This document shows, in pieces, positions 22,501-34,080 of a DNA stretch of 64,000 nt. This stretch comes from Dendrophyllia cribrosa (Eukaryota; Cnidaria; Anthozoa; Scleractinia; Dendrophylliidae). The position numbers and the translations under genes are program-made. A model generated the notes under the pieces. It was not told the DNA's origin and ran no database searches. It worked only from the letters and a program-made list of their open reading frames with translations. Every line of letters starts with the position of its first letter. The stretch's first letter is position 1. Location: positions 1,049,470 to 1,113,469 of the forward strand of contig JAJLRJ010000015.1 in NCBI GenBank assembly GCA_024195265.1. Direction: 5' to 3'.

Positions 22501-25500
22501 CCAAAGACATTTTTCTTGAAGTAAAAGAGTTATTAGGGTGAACCAATGGGTAGAATTGGTCCAAAGCACCACCAAAGTCATTCTATACATCTCCACTGAG
22601 TTCCAAGGACATTTTTCTGGAAATAAAAGAGTTGTTAGAATGAACCCATGGGTATATTTGATCAATTTAGCACCGCCAAAGTCATTCTACAAATCTCCAC
22701 TGAGTTCCAAGGACATTTTTCTTGAAGTAAAAGAGTTATTAGATTAAACCCATGGGTAGAATAGGTCCAAAGCACCACCAAAGTCATACTACATCTCCAC
22801 TGAGTTCCAATGGCATTTTTCTTGAAGTAAAAGAGTTATTAGAATGAATCCAAGGGTTATTTGATCTAAAGAACCATCAGTCATTCTACACATCTCCACT
22901 GAGTTTCAAGGAGATTTTTTTGGAAATAAAAGAGTTATTAGACTGAACCCATGGGTAAAATTGCTCCAAAGCACCACCAAAGTCATACTACACATGTCCA
23001 ATGACTCCCAAGGACATTTTTCTTAAAGTAAAAGAGTTATTAGGGTGAACCAATGGGTAGAATTAATCCAAAGTACCACCAAAGTCATACCACACATCTC
23101 CACTGAGTTCGAAGGACATTTTTCTTGAAGTAAAAGAGTTATTAGAATGAACCTATGGGTAAAAATGGTCCAAAGCACCACAAACGTCATTCTACACAAC
23201 TCCACCAAGTTCCAAGGACATTCTTTTGAAAATAAATGAGTTAGTAGAATGAACCCATGGGTAAAATTATTCCAAAGCACCACCAAAGTGATTCCACACA
23301 TCTCCACTGAGTTCCAAGGACATTTTTCTTTAAGTAAAAGAGTTATTAGAATGAACCCAAGGGCATATTTGATCCAAAGCACCACCAAAGTCATTCTACA
23401 TATGTCCACTGAGTTCCAAGGAGATTTTTTCGAAAGAAAAGAGTTATTAGAGAGAACCCATGGGTAGAATTGGTCTAAAGCACCACCAACGTCATACTAA
23501 CATTTCCACTGAGTTCCAAAGACATTTTTCTGGAAATAAAAGAGTTATTAGAATAAACCCATAGGTAAAATTGGTCCAAACCACCACCAAAGGGATTTTA
23601 CACATCTCCACTGAGTCCCAAAAACATTTATCCTGAAGTAAAAGAGGTATTTGGGTGAACCAATGGGTAGAATTGGTCCAAAGCACCACCAAAGTCATAC
23701 TACACATCTCCACTGAGTTCCAAGGACATTTTTCTGGAAATAAAAGTTATTAGAATGAACCTATGGGTAAAATTGGTCCAAAGCACCACAAAAGGCATTC
23801 TACACATCTCCACAGAGTTTCAAGGACATTTTTCTTGAAGTAAAAGAGTTATTAGAATGAACCCAAGGGTAAAATCTGTCCAAAGCACCACCAAAATGAT
23901 TCTACACATTTCTACAACACAACCAAAGTCATCTTTAACATCTCCACTGAGTTTCAAGGACGTTTTTTTGGAAATATAAGAGTTATTAGAATGAACCCAT
24001 GGGTAAAATTGGTCCAAAGGACCTCCAAAGTGATTCTACATATCTCCACTTAGTTCCAAGGACATCTTTTTGAAATAAAAGGGTTATTAGAATGAACCCA
24101 TTGGTAGAATTTGTCCAAAGCACCACCAAAGTCATTCTACACATCTCCACTGAGTTCCAAGGACATCTTTCTGGAAATAAAAGAGTTATTAGATTGAACC
24201 CCTGGATAGAATTGGTCTAAAGCACCACCAAAGTGAATCTACACATCTCCACTTAGGTCTAAGGACATTTTTCTTGAAGTAAAAGAGTTATTAGGGTGAA
24301 CCTATGAATAAAATTGGTCCAAAGCACAACCAAGGTCATTCTAATCATCTCCACTAAGTTCAAAGGACATGTTTCTGGAAATAAAGGGTTTATTAGAGTA
24401 AACCCATGGATAGAATTGGTTAAAAGCACCATCAAAGTCATACTACACATCACTGAGTTCCAAGGACACTTTTCTGCAAATAAAAGAGTTATCAGAATGA
24501 ACCTGTGGGTAAAATTGGTCCAAAGCACAACCAAAGTCATACTAATCATCTCCACTGACGTCCAAGGACATTTCTCTGGAACTAAAAGAGCTAGGAGAAT
24601 GAACCCATGGGTAAAATTCGTCCAAAGCACCACCAAAGTGATTCTACACATCTCCACTGAGTTCCAAGGATATTTTTTTGAAATAAAAGAGTTATTAGCG
24701 TGAACCCATGGGTAGAATTGGTCCAAAGCACCACCAAAGTAATTCTACCCATCTCCACTGAGTCCCAAAGACATTTTTCTTGAAGTAAAAGAGTTATTAG
24801 GGTGAACCAATGGGTAGAATTGCTCCAAAGCACCACTAAAGACATACTACACATCTCCACTGAGTTCCAAGGACATTTTTCTGGAAATAACAGAGATATT
24901 AGAATGAACCCATGGGTAAAATTGGTCTAAAGCACCACCAAACTCCTTCTACACATTTCCACTGAGTTCAAAGGAGATTTTTCTGGAAATAAAAGAGTTA
25001 TTAAAGAGTTATTAAAGTATGACCACCAAAGTCATACTTAACATCTGCACTGAAATCCAAGGACATTTTTCTGGAAATAACAGAGATATTAGAATGAACC
25101 CATGGGTAAAATTGGTCCAAAGCACCACCAAAGTGATTCTACACATCTACACTCAGTTCCAAAGACATGTTTCTAGAAAAAAAAGAGTTATTAGAATGAA
25201 CCTATGGGTAAAATTGGTCCAAATAACCACAAAAGTCGTTCTACACAACTCCACTCAGTTTTAAGGAGATTTGTTTCGAAACAAAAGAGTTATTAGAGTG
25301 AACCCATGGGTAAAATTGGTCCAAAGCACCGCCAACGTCATACTACACATCCCCACTGAGTCCCAAGGACATGTTTGTAGAAATAAAGGGTTATTTTACT
25401 GAACCTATGGGTAAAATTGGTCCAAATAACCATAAATGTCATTCAAGACAACTCCACTAAGTTCTAAAGAGATTTGTCTCAAAATAAAAGAGCTATTAGC

Positions 25501-26897
25501 GTGAACCCATGGGTAGAATTGGTCCAAAGCACCACCAAAGTCATTCTATACATCTCCACTAATTTCCAAGGGCATTTTTCTGGAAATAAAAGAGTGCTTA
25601 GAATGAACCCATGGGTAAAATTGGTCCGAAGCACCATCGAATTAATTCTACACATCCTCACTGAGTTCCAAGGACATTGTTCTTAAAGTAAAGGAGTTAT
25701 TAGAGCGAAACCATGGGTAGAATAGGTCCAATGCACCACCAAAGTCATACTACACATCTCCACTAAGTTCCAATGACATTTCTCTTGAAGTAAAAGAGTT
25801 ATTAGAATGAACCCAAAGGTATATTTGATCCAAAGCACCGCCAAAGTCATTCTACACATATCCACTGAGTTCCAAGGACATTTCTCCGGAAATAAAAGAG
25901 TTATTAGAATAAACCTATGGGTAAAATTAGTCCAAAGCATCACCAAAGTCATACTACACATCTCCACTGAGTTCCAAGAACATGTTTCTGGAATTAGAAG
26001 AGTTATTAAAGTGAATCCATAGATAGAATTGGTCTAAAGTACCACTAAAGTCATACTACACATCTCCACTGAGTTCCAAGGACATTTTTCGGGCAATAAA
26101 AGAGTTATTAGAACGAACCTATGGGTTAAATTGGTCCAAAGCACCACCAAAGTCATTCTACACATCTCCACTGAGTTCCAAGGAGATTTTTGGAAATAAA
26201 AGCGTTATTAGAGTGAACCCATGGGTAGAATTGGCCCAAGGTACCACCAAAGTCATTCTACACATCTCCACTGAGTTCCAAGATCATGTTTCTGGAATTA
26301 AAAGAGTTATTAGCGTGAACCCATGGATAGAATTGGTCCAAAGTACCACGAAAGTCATACTACACATCTCCACTGAGTTCCAAGGACATTTTCCTGGAAA
26401 TAAAAGAGATATTAGAATGAACCTATGGGTAAAATTGGTCCAAAGCACCACCAAAGTCATTCTACACATCTCCACTGAGTTCCAATGACATTTTTCTTGA
26501 AGTAAAATAGTTATTAGAATGAACCCATGGGTATATTTGATCCAAAGCAACGCCAAAGTCATTCTGCACATCTCCACTGAGTCCCAAGGACATTTTTCTT
26601 AAAGTAAATGAGTCATTAGGGTGAACCAATGGATAGAATTGGTTTAAGCACCACCAAAGTCATACTACACATCTCCACTGAGTTCCAAAGACATTTTTCT
26701 GCAAATAAAAGAGTTGTTAGAATGAACCCATGGGTATATTTGGCCAAAAGCACTACCAAAGTGATTGCAGACATCTCCACTGAGTTCCAAGGATATTTTT
26801 CTTGAGGTGAAAGAGTTATTAGAGTGAACCTATGGGTAAAATTGGTCCAAAGGACCACCAAAGTCATTCTACACATCTCCACTGAGTCCCAAGGACC
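16541..26897. repeat. Satellite array, ~102-bp monomers, about 100 copies
   Basis: A monomer runs roughly from GAGTTCCAAGGACATTTTTC through AGAGTTATTAGAATGAACCC and ATGGGTAAAATTGGTCCAAA to GCACCACCAAAGTCATTCTA and CACATCTCCACT, 102 bp in all. Monomers diverge mainly by substitutions and 1-2-bp indels. The array is uninterrupted by transposons. Because 102 is divisible by three and the consensus lacks stops in one frame on each strand, long spurious ORFs appear on both strands. It ends abruptly at CCAAGGACCTTT followed by unrelated sequence. Confidence 0.95.
17451..24830. repeat. Higher-order repeat core of the satellite (2.26-kb unit)
   Basis: The marker variant GTCCAATGACTCCCAAGGAC occurs at 17451, 18471, 20733 and 22996. 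This defines HOR copies of 1020 bp (internally deleted by about 12 monomers), 2262 bp, 2263 bp and a final copy that diverges near 24820. A full unit is about 22 monomers. HOR copies differ only by sparse single-base changes, whereas neighbouring monomers differ much more. Diverged monomers flank the core on both sides. Confidence 0.9.
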
Positions 26898-27130
26898 TTT
26901 CCGGATGTTTACAAATCTCTCGCGTAATCACGCGCAGCGGTCGTTAGTTATGTTTTTGCTGGCGTAGCTCGCGCAGAACTGTGAACCGTTAGAAAGCCGT
27001 TACTCAGTTGGCTTTTTAAGAAACCGATGAAGGCCGAAGTTGTTTGGTCGAAACGTCTTTGAAGTTTTATTAACGTTGTTTTTAACGTTAACAAGAGTCA
27101 AATTTTAACTATGATGTCTATCCCTGACTG
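26898..27130 (+). mobile_element. PLE-family 3' tail fragment
   Basis: The segment contains CCGATGAAGGCC, a loop, GGTCGAAACGTC (27024-27056). This is the hairpin architecture seen in the tails of the PLEs in this window, but from a different subfamily. No coding remains. It abuts the end of the satellite. Confidence 0.45.
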
Positions 27131-27336
27131 CAATTTTAGTAGTTTACATATGGGATGCGCTGACGAAACATGACAACTCAATACGAATCTGGGATGAGCG
27201 CGAAACTTGCCTACCGTTAATTCGTGTGTTTGTGACCATAATTTGTTTCTTTCAACCGTTGAATGGGGCTGGGCAGTCTTTCCTTAAAGAAAGTGCAATA
27301 GTAGGATTTTCGTTAAGATAGAGTTAATTCTGTTAG

Positions 27337-27665
27337 GTCCTAATGTGGAAGATTTGGAATACGCTGGATCCCTCGCTAAAATTAAGTAAAACATTACAAG
27401 AATTCAAACGAAAATTAAAGAACTTGTTATTAAAAGACTTCATAGACAGAACAACGTAACTTGATCATGTAATTTACTATAATACAGACTTGATTATATT
27501 GCCTCTGTAGATAGCTCATATTCCTTATTTTATTCTTATTTTTATCTTACTTTCAAATATGCTGTCATTTAGTTTTTTTTTTCTTTCTTTCTTTCTTTCT
27601 TTTTGTATTCTCTGAAAAGCCTTTTTGGGACGAGAATAAAGTTTGTATGTATGTATATGTATGTA
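27337..27665 (+). mobile_element. 3' end of a CR1/L2-like LINE, 5'-truncated
   Basis: Codons 27355-27459 read WNTLDPSLKLSKTLQEFKRK and then KNLLLKDFIDRTT-stop, the typical C-terminal end of CR1/L2-type ORF2 proteins. A T-rich 3' UTR with a (CTTT)n tract (27575-27602) follows, then ATAAAG and a (TGTA)n tail at about 27640-27665. Only the last ~35 codons survive. Confidence 0.65.
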
Positions 27666-28598
27666 AGATCTCATTAGCAGCCGTCCGTACAGTCACTGTC
27701 GTCGGGGAGATTCTGCCCTTTTGGGCAAGTTTCGATGTGCGCGGCATGGATAAATATGGAATATGCATCGCGCAGAATGCCTATTGTTCTCGGGACATTT
27801 ACTTGCAGTTCGTAGGTCTGTCATATCACCTAGCATTATTCAAATAAACGCCAGGAGGCGAGTCTCATTGGTTAAGATAAAAGCGCGCTTTTTCCCGTAG
27901 GGAATATGACCTAGCTCATTAACTTGAAGAAGGCGGAGCATCGAAACAATAAACTTTTCGTATATTGTTTTCGCTATTGTTTAGCCTATTCGCACCTCTC
28001 AAAAGTAAACCTACCGGTTCTCCCAGAAAAAAGGGAGGGAAAACAAAACCTGGTTATAAAAATTTATTAAAGTTTTGTGACAATCGGTCTTTTTGTGCAT
28101 TAATTATTAAGGGATGAATGAATAATTAGGTCAGAAGTTTTACCGTTAATAACGTGGCAAATTGTTGTTCATATTATGGGCTTAATATCAAAAGAGCGTA
28201 AGGCCCATGTGCTTATCAAGTTGTGAAAATTTGAGGAAAATATCTTTTAATCTCTCTGAGTTATTAACGGTCAAAGTTTTTCCAAAATGGCGGACGTAAA
28301 GATTCGGTTTTAGTCTTTGCTCGGCATTTTTACGTGCAAACGAGGCAAACTTTAACCGTTAATAACTCTAAGGGGATTTGACCGTTTGCAGCCATATTTG
28401 GTGGTGAGATCCTAGTAGCCTATGGCTTTATATTTCCGGGGAAGGCTTTCCGGGGGGCGCTTTCCGGGGGGTAATTTATGTACAATATGGGACAAATTTT
28501 TGAAAGGCTATAACTTGAAGAGGATTTTATCGTTTGGTCATATCATAATTGATCGATTCTTGGCTTAATCAAGACATCATTTCAGTTTAAAGGTAACA
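27666..28598. other. Noncoding DNA with repeat fragments
   Basis: Near 27925-27960 there is a weak PLE-tail-like block (TTGAAGAAGGCGGAGCATCG). The segment 28250-28390, with ATTAACGGTCAAAGTTTTTCC and ATGGCGGAC, resembles 31735-31860, just upstream of the YR element repeats. Near 28437-28480 three TTTCCGGGG units echo the GGGGG-rich blocks of that array. No gene is seen. Confidence 0.45.
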
Positions 28599-28618
28599 AT
28601 GGCATGCAGACTACTTTA

Positions 28619-28857
28619 TACAGACAAGGAAGAAAAGAAGGAAGAAGAGGAAGAACAAGAAAAGGAGGAAAAGAAGGAAGAAGACAAGGAAGATAAGAAG
28701 GAAGAAGGGGTGAAAGAAGAAGAGAAGAAGGAGGAAGAGAAGGGAAGGAAGAGAAAGAGAGGAGAAGAAGAGAAGGAAGAAGACGAGGAAGAAGAGGCAG
28801 AAAGAGGAAGACGAGAAAGAAGACGAAGAAGACGAGGGAAACGAATACTTAGATTCG
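28619..28857 (+). repeat. Polypurine (GAA/GGA-rich) tract, ~240 bp
   Basis: Almost entirely A and G on the + strand, with GAAGAA, GGAAGA and AAGGAA units. The apparent 102-codon frame encodes only E/K/R runs and has no domain, so I treat it as simple sequence. Such tracts can adopt triplex DNA. Confidence 0.8.
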
Positions 28858-29027
28858 TTTCCTATCTCGAAAAACTGTGCGACGAAGAAAGATCTAAAAA
28901 CAATTAATAAATGTAAGTGTAAAATAAAAACTGTAACTGTAAAATAAAAAACTGACTGTAATAAAAAAACAAAAAGTGAATCTGAATGTTTTCTTGATTA
29001 AATAAGGAAATTTCGAAAACGCTTTAA

Positions 29028-29120
29028 CAGTGCTCCCAGAAAAAATCTTTTGATGTAGAATTAAATAGCATGGTTTCCTGGCCCCCCTCCTCACGTAGAT
29101 GTTGGACAGTGAGGGTAACT
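29028..29120. repeat. Dispersed repeat edge shared with 41.15, 41.82 and 42.5 kb
   Basis: CTCACGTAGATGTTGGACAG followed by TGAGGGT, preceded by TGGTTTCCTGGCCCCCC, is the reverse complement of blocks at 41140-41190, 41785-41840 and 42480-42545. The class is unknown; it looks like the end of a short interspersed element whose poly-G stretch is variable. Confidence 0.55.
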
Positions 29121-31440
29121 TAATTGGAGACTGTGCACAAGCAACTGTGTATCATGACAAAAAAAAACATCATCCGGAGTGGCTCAATCAGCTTATAAAA
29201 CCCAACTGATAGTTGAATTGCTTGTGCCTAGCATTGGAAGGGTGTAAAAAGGTGCTATTTACGGAGCCAAAAAAGTGTGTACTCACCCAAAGACGACTTG
29301 GCTGAAAAGAGGACGTAGTGTATGTGTCACGAAAAGTTATAGGTGTATGTATGGGTATATATGGTACTTTGAAAATTAAAAAAAAAATTAGGATTTAATT
29401 TCAAGAGACAAACAAGGTATCGTTGGAAAGCTGAGTGTCTGCTCTATGCATTCATAACAAACTCAACATAACTACCTCAACTGTCACATCATATATATGT
29501 CACGAATTATCATGCAGTTTATGTGAGTACATACTATACTTCAAAAATCATCTAAAAATTCAGGATTTATTTTCCCGGGATAAACAAGACATCGTTTGAA
29601 AGCTGAGTGCATGCTCTATCCAGTCATAACAAACTCAACATAAGTACCTCAACTGTCGCATCATGTATGTGTAACGAATTATCATGCAGTTTATGTGACC
29701 ACATACTATACTTCAAAAATCATTAAAAAATTCAGAATTTAATTTCCAGAGACAAACAAGGTATCGTTGGAAAGCTCAATGAAGGAGCTTTCTTGCCATT
29801 GTAAACATTTTTCAAATAACTTAGAATTGGTCCATGACGTTAGCTATAAAAATTCCAAGACGATGACTTGATAATATGAGTTTGAGTAGGAGAGTTATTT
29901 ATTCTTAAAAAGTTAGCAATACAATCTTTTCAAAAAAATTTTACATGATAACAAAGACAAAGCATCAGTGCATTGTGTGACAAAATAACCTAATGAAATC
30001 ACACATTCTCGCGGAGTAATCAGACAATTAAAAAGGTGTATCTGAAAGGGTCTGAATTGCCCTCATTTTTGGTTTTTGAATATATAATGAGGTCGTGCAT
30101 CGTTAATTAGGAAAAGAACGTAAATTTGAGAAAAACTGTAAAAAATTCCACTTTCGTTTTCTGGCAATCAACAAAACGTCCATTGATAAGCTGAAGCATT
30201 GTAGTATTAAAAAATTGAAAAATCTTTTAAAAAGTTTTCAAGACTGAGCTATGACGTCATTCAAAAAATTCAAAGTTTTCGGCTTGAAAATCGTGCGATT
30301 GAACGAGAAATTTTAAAAATTAATAAAAAATTAGAATGTAATCTTTTTAAAAACTTTTTGCACAAAACGAAAGATAAAGAATGAGTGTAATACGTCATGT
30401 GCTTTGATTTTGTTATAGTGGAATTGTTTCGGAGAGAAAAGGACTTAAAATTGATGTAATTTCACACTTAAAACGACACGAAAAATTGCCTTCTCTTTGT
30501 AAGTTTTTGTAGCCAAAGGATTTCAATAAAATAACTTCAAACTTTGTTACTTAGGAAATCAATATCAGTTCTATTTTATAATTTTTTTTGGCTCAAAAAC
30601 CTTACATCATATGCTATATCTGATACGCCAAAATGCGGGACCTGTTTTGTTGCACATTTTAAGCCTTTTTCGTATATGGTTACTAAAGTTAGAAAATCTT
30701 TTTCTAGTTAAAAAGATAGACTTTGTAACTCACTTGTCTCGTTTTGAAAGTCTCTGGGCTTTCCATTTGTGAAAGCTACACTAAAAACCACCATAACGTC
30801 GACTTGTCACGTGGTGCAAAAGCTAACATTTTTGACACAACCGAAGGTATGAAAAGCCCTCACTTTTTTGCTCGGTATGAAAAGCCCTCATTTTTTGGTA
30901 TGAAACGCCCTCACTTTTTGTCGGTTGGTATGAAACGCCCTCACTTTTGTCGGTTGGTATGAATTGTCCTCACTTTTGGGGAAGGTGATTGTAAGTCTGT
31001 ATGTGTCACGAATTATCATGCAGTTCATGTGACTACATACTAAATACTTCAAAAATCATTGAAAAAATTCAGGTTTGTGACTACATACTATACTCTAGTC
31101 ACATAGTAGAGTATGCACTCAGCTTTCAAACGATATCTTGTTTGTCTCTGGAAATTAAATCCTGATTTTATTATAAATTTTTTATTAATTTTCTGTATAT
31201 CCCCATATATACGCCTATAACTTTTCGTGAGATTTACAAGACGTCCCCTTTCAAACAAGTCTTCTTTGGGTGAGTACATGATTTTTTTGGCTCCATAAAT
31301 AGCACCTTTTTACACCCTTTCAAGGCTGGGCACAAGCAATTCAACTATCAGTTAGGTTTTATAAGCTGATCGAGCCACTCCGGATGTTTTTTTGTCATGA
31401 TACACAGCTGCTTGTGCGCAGTCTCCAATTAAGTTAAGGG
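29113..31440. mobile_element. Foldback-type element with ~330-bp inverted termini
   Basis: The left arm (about 29113-29450) contains ACTTAATTGGAGACTG, GTGTATCATGACAAAAAAA and AAAAAGGTGCTATTTACGGA. All of these occur inverted in the right arm (about 31095-31440). Between the arms lie near-tandem ~180-bp units around TATCATGCAGTTTATGTGA (29390-29780), and a short ~28-30-bp repeat, GGTATGAAACGCCCTCACTT, at 30846-30985. No transposase is visible, so it is either a MITE-like derivative or a foldback element. Confidence 0.65.
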
Positions 31441-31824
31441 TGCTCTCAGGTGCATGTAAAACACTTAAGTGATGGCTTTATTGAGCCTTTAATTTATTCT
31501 GAGGTTCCAATACTGCATTGGTTGGCTAGACTATCGTGCAAAGAATTGTTTGGTACCAGTTTTGTGACAATCGAGTCACGCATTTGTGAGTTATGACGTC
31601 ATTTAAGGTGAAAATTCCCACCTTAATATCAGCTAATGGTTTGTAATGAAAACTCAGAAAATACGTTTTTCATGTAGCCCTGTAAGTGGGCTAAATGCAT
31701 GCTAAATTTGGTTGGAAATGGTTTTATCCTCTTCGAGTTATTAACGGTCAAAGTTTTTTCCAATATGGCGGACCAATAAACTCGTCACCAGTCCGTTTTA
31801 TCGGCATTTTTCGTCGAAACGAGG
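31441..31824. other. Noncoding spacer upstream of the YR element repeats
   Basis: No gene. The end (31735-31824) resembles 28250-28340 and includes ATTAACGGTCAAAGTTTTTT and ATGGCGGACC. It may belong to the 5' part of the YR element or to an older repeat beneath it. Confidence 0.4.
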
Positions 31825-32480
31825 CCAAACTTTGACCTTTAATATCTCTTAGGGGTTTTAATATTTTTTGTGAAACTCACAGGGTAGACTGTACCCCTTG
31901 AGGGTTCTCGGCTCAAGGAGCCCTCACCCCCGAATCCGGGGGGGTTTAATTTCCGGGGGACCCAACCGAAACAAAACGAAACTAGGCCAAACTTTGACCT
32001 TTAATATCTCTTAGGGGTTTTAATATTTTTTTGTGAAACTCACAGGGTAGACTGTACCCCTTGAGGGTTCTCGGCTCAATGAGCCCCCACCCCCGAATCC
32101 GGGGGGGTTAATTTCCGGGGGATTCAACCGAAACAAAACGAAACTAGGCCAAACTTTGACCTTTAATATCTCTTAGGGGTTTTAATATTTTTTTGTTAAA
32201 CTCAGAGGGTTGACTGTACCCCTTGATGGTTCTTAGCTGAAGCAGTCCCCCACTCCCGAATCCGGGGGAGCTCAATTCCTGGGGGACTCTTAGTCGAAAC
32301 AAAACGAAACTAGGCCAAACTTCGACCTTTAATATCTCTTAGGATTTTTAATATTTTTTTGTGAAACTCGCAGGGTAGACTGTACCCCTTGATGGTTCTT
32401 AGCTGAAGCAGTCCCCCACCCTCGAATCCGGGGGGGCCTCAATTCCTGGGGGCTCTTAGTCGAAACCCTTGAGGGTTCTC
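31825..32480. repeat. Tandem array, four ~165-bp units with GGGGG/CCCCC hairpins
   Basis: Unit marks CCAAACTTTGACCTTTAATA lie at 31825, 31986, 32149 and 32315 (last unit with TTCGACC). Each unit includes CACCCCCGAATCCGGGGG, which can form a hairpin, and ends with a CGAAACAAAACGAAACTAGG segment. Confidence 0.8.
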
Positions 32481-32524
32481 AGTGTGAGTTTCTTAGTGTG
32501 TTACTTGGGTTCTTACTTAGTGTG

Positions 32525-32835
32525 TGCTGAATGTCCGCAGGCAGGCGACTAGCGCAATGACTAGTAAGCACCTTGTTAGGCTGTATTTATTGCTCTTGAT
32601 GTGCTGAACGTCCGTAGGTTGGCGACTAGCGCAATGACTAGTAAGCACCTTGTTAGGCTGTATTTATTGCTCTTGATGTGCTGAACGTCCGTAGGTTGGC
32701 GACTAGCGCAATGACTAGTAAGCACCTTGTTAGGCTGTATTTATTGCTCTTGATGTGCTGAACGTCCGTAGGTTGGCGACTAGCGCAATGACTAGTAAGC
32801 ACCCTATTTAGGTTTTTGTCTTACTCTTGATGCCT
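32525..32835. repeat. Tandem array, four 77-bp units upstream of the recombinase gene
   Basis: The unit GTGCTGAACGTCCGTAGGTT is followed by GGCGACTAGCGCAATGACTA and GTAAGCACCTTGTTAGGCTG. Each unit contains ACTAG, an 8-bp CGCAATGA spacer, then CTAGT, an inverted repeat located at 32548, 32625, 32702 and 32779, spaced exactly 77 bp. Copy 2b has three such units. The position and symmetry suggest recombinase or regulator binding, which is inference. Confidence 0.8.
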
Positions 32836-32886
32836 ATCCTTATTCGTGGTGCTACATAGCATTCACCGCATTTCATTGCCGCAGTT

Positions 32887-34080
32887 TTGGTTATGGAAAG
32901 CTACATTAAGAAGGTCCGACTCGGACAGGAAGGCCACGAAGAGGCTCTTAAAGAACTTGGCCTGGCCGATGTCACCCAGCCAAAACCGGTCCAACGACGA
33001 AATGCGACATTAGGAGAGATCAAGGGGCATTACAACGTAGTAGGACGAGTGGCATGCGCGGCAAAACTCCTAGGACGACGGGTACTGCTTGAATCCTGCG
33101 AGTATTTTCTCAGTGTCTTGTATTTCACCGCTAGATTTAAGTTGAAGACCAAATTACAATTCAAACCAGTTCTCCGGGAGATTCTCGAATGCATGGAAAC
33201 CATGATTGTGTCGTTGATGGATTTTGTAAAGTCAATTGGGGATACCAACGGGACCACCCAGCTCAACGAATTGCGACAACGTGTTCTAGATGCACAGCAT
33301 GGGGACAAAGAAAGCCTAAAATTTCTCAATTTCGAAACGTTTCCTAACATCCAACATGAGCACCTCAAGAAAGTTCCGCACTTCTCGTTGCTCATGAACC
33401 AGTATAACGCCCATCAAACCTTGAGTGTCGTTGGTAAACATATGAAGGATGTGGTCTTCGAGAACATCAACCTAGGCCTTTGTTCATACTTGTCGTGGAT
33501 GGCTGCGGAAGGCTACCCGGAGCGAAATCTTCACACTGCAATACAGGGAGCAGATGTTTGTACTTCCCTTCTGGAAGCAATGTACGTTGTGCAAAAGCTG
33601 ACAGAAAATACAGAGTTGAAGTTAAGGAAAGCAAGGATCGAGCAGGCAGACGAGGAATGCGAACGCCTAGAAGAAGATGTGGCTGACCCAAGCTATGTAC
33701 CCGAGACAGAATCGTCATTATCGGAAACGGAAGAGGAGGAGGAGGAGAAAGAGGAGGAGAAAGAGAAGGAGAAAGGCACAATTTCACGAAAAAGAAAAGG
33801 AAATGGCATTAAGACGACACCAGCCAAACGGGCAAAGGCCACTGCAGAACATTCTACTGAACAGCAGCGTCCCGTGGTTCATTCACCGGCTGGAAGGGTA
33901 GAGGCCACTCCAACGCACAGCGTCGATGAAGAGGCCTCAACATCGCCTAGGTCCTCCCCTGCCAAAACCAAATCCCATCATGCCAAACGGAAGTGCCCGG
34001 TCTGCCAAAAAGAAGACTCCAACTTAAAACGCCATCTGCGAAGCCACGCGAATAAGGGGTCATCTCTGCAGACGAGGTAG
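32887..34080 (+). pseudogene. YR element protein, N-terminal part (unknown domain plus C2H2)
   Basis: The frame opens near TTGGTTATGGAAAGC; the ATG at 32893 is the natural start because copy 2b has it at the matching place. Residues ~40-240 form a conserved helical domain (GEIKGHYNVVGRVACAAKLL, HQTLSVVGKHMKDVVFENIN, LCSYLSWMAAEGYPERNLHT) that I cannot assign to a family. An acidic/lysine linker (EEEEEEKEEEKEKEK) and a C2H2-like finger (CPVCQKEDSNLKRHLRSH) follow. The frame ends at 34080. Copy 2a has one extra base near 34059 and reads on, so the stop is due to a 1-bp deletion here. The downstream recombinase frame is the natural continuation. Confidence 0.75.

Noticed and set aside
16541..26897. 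Many 60-219-codon ORFs on both strands across the satellite
   Set aside because: They are the same 34-codon tandem frame read through noncoding monomers. The 102-bp period keeps frame by chance, and there is no start context, domain or unit-level constraint.
28599..28907. 102-codon Glu/Lys/Arg ORF
   Set aside because: It is the translation of a polypurine simple repeat with no domain and no conserved neighbour.
32525..32835. CRISPR-like array of repeats
   Set aside because: The units are adjacent tandem repeats without unique spacers in a eukaryotic transposon. The same objection applies to the 73-bp and 102-bp arrays.
33467..33787. Leu/Ser/Pro-rich - strand ORFs inside the YR coding region
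   Set aside because: They are antisense shadows of the Glu/Lys-rich linker of the YR protein.
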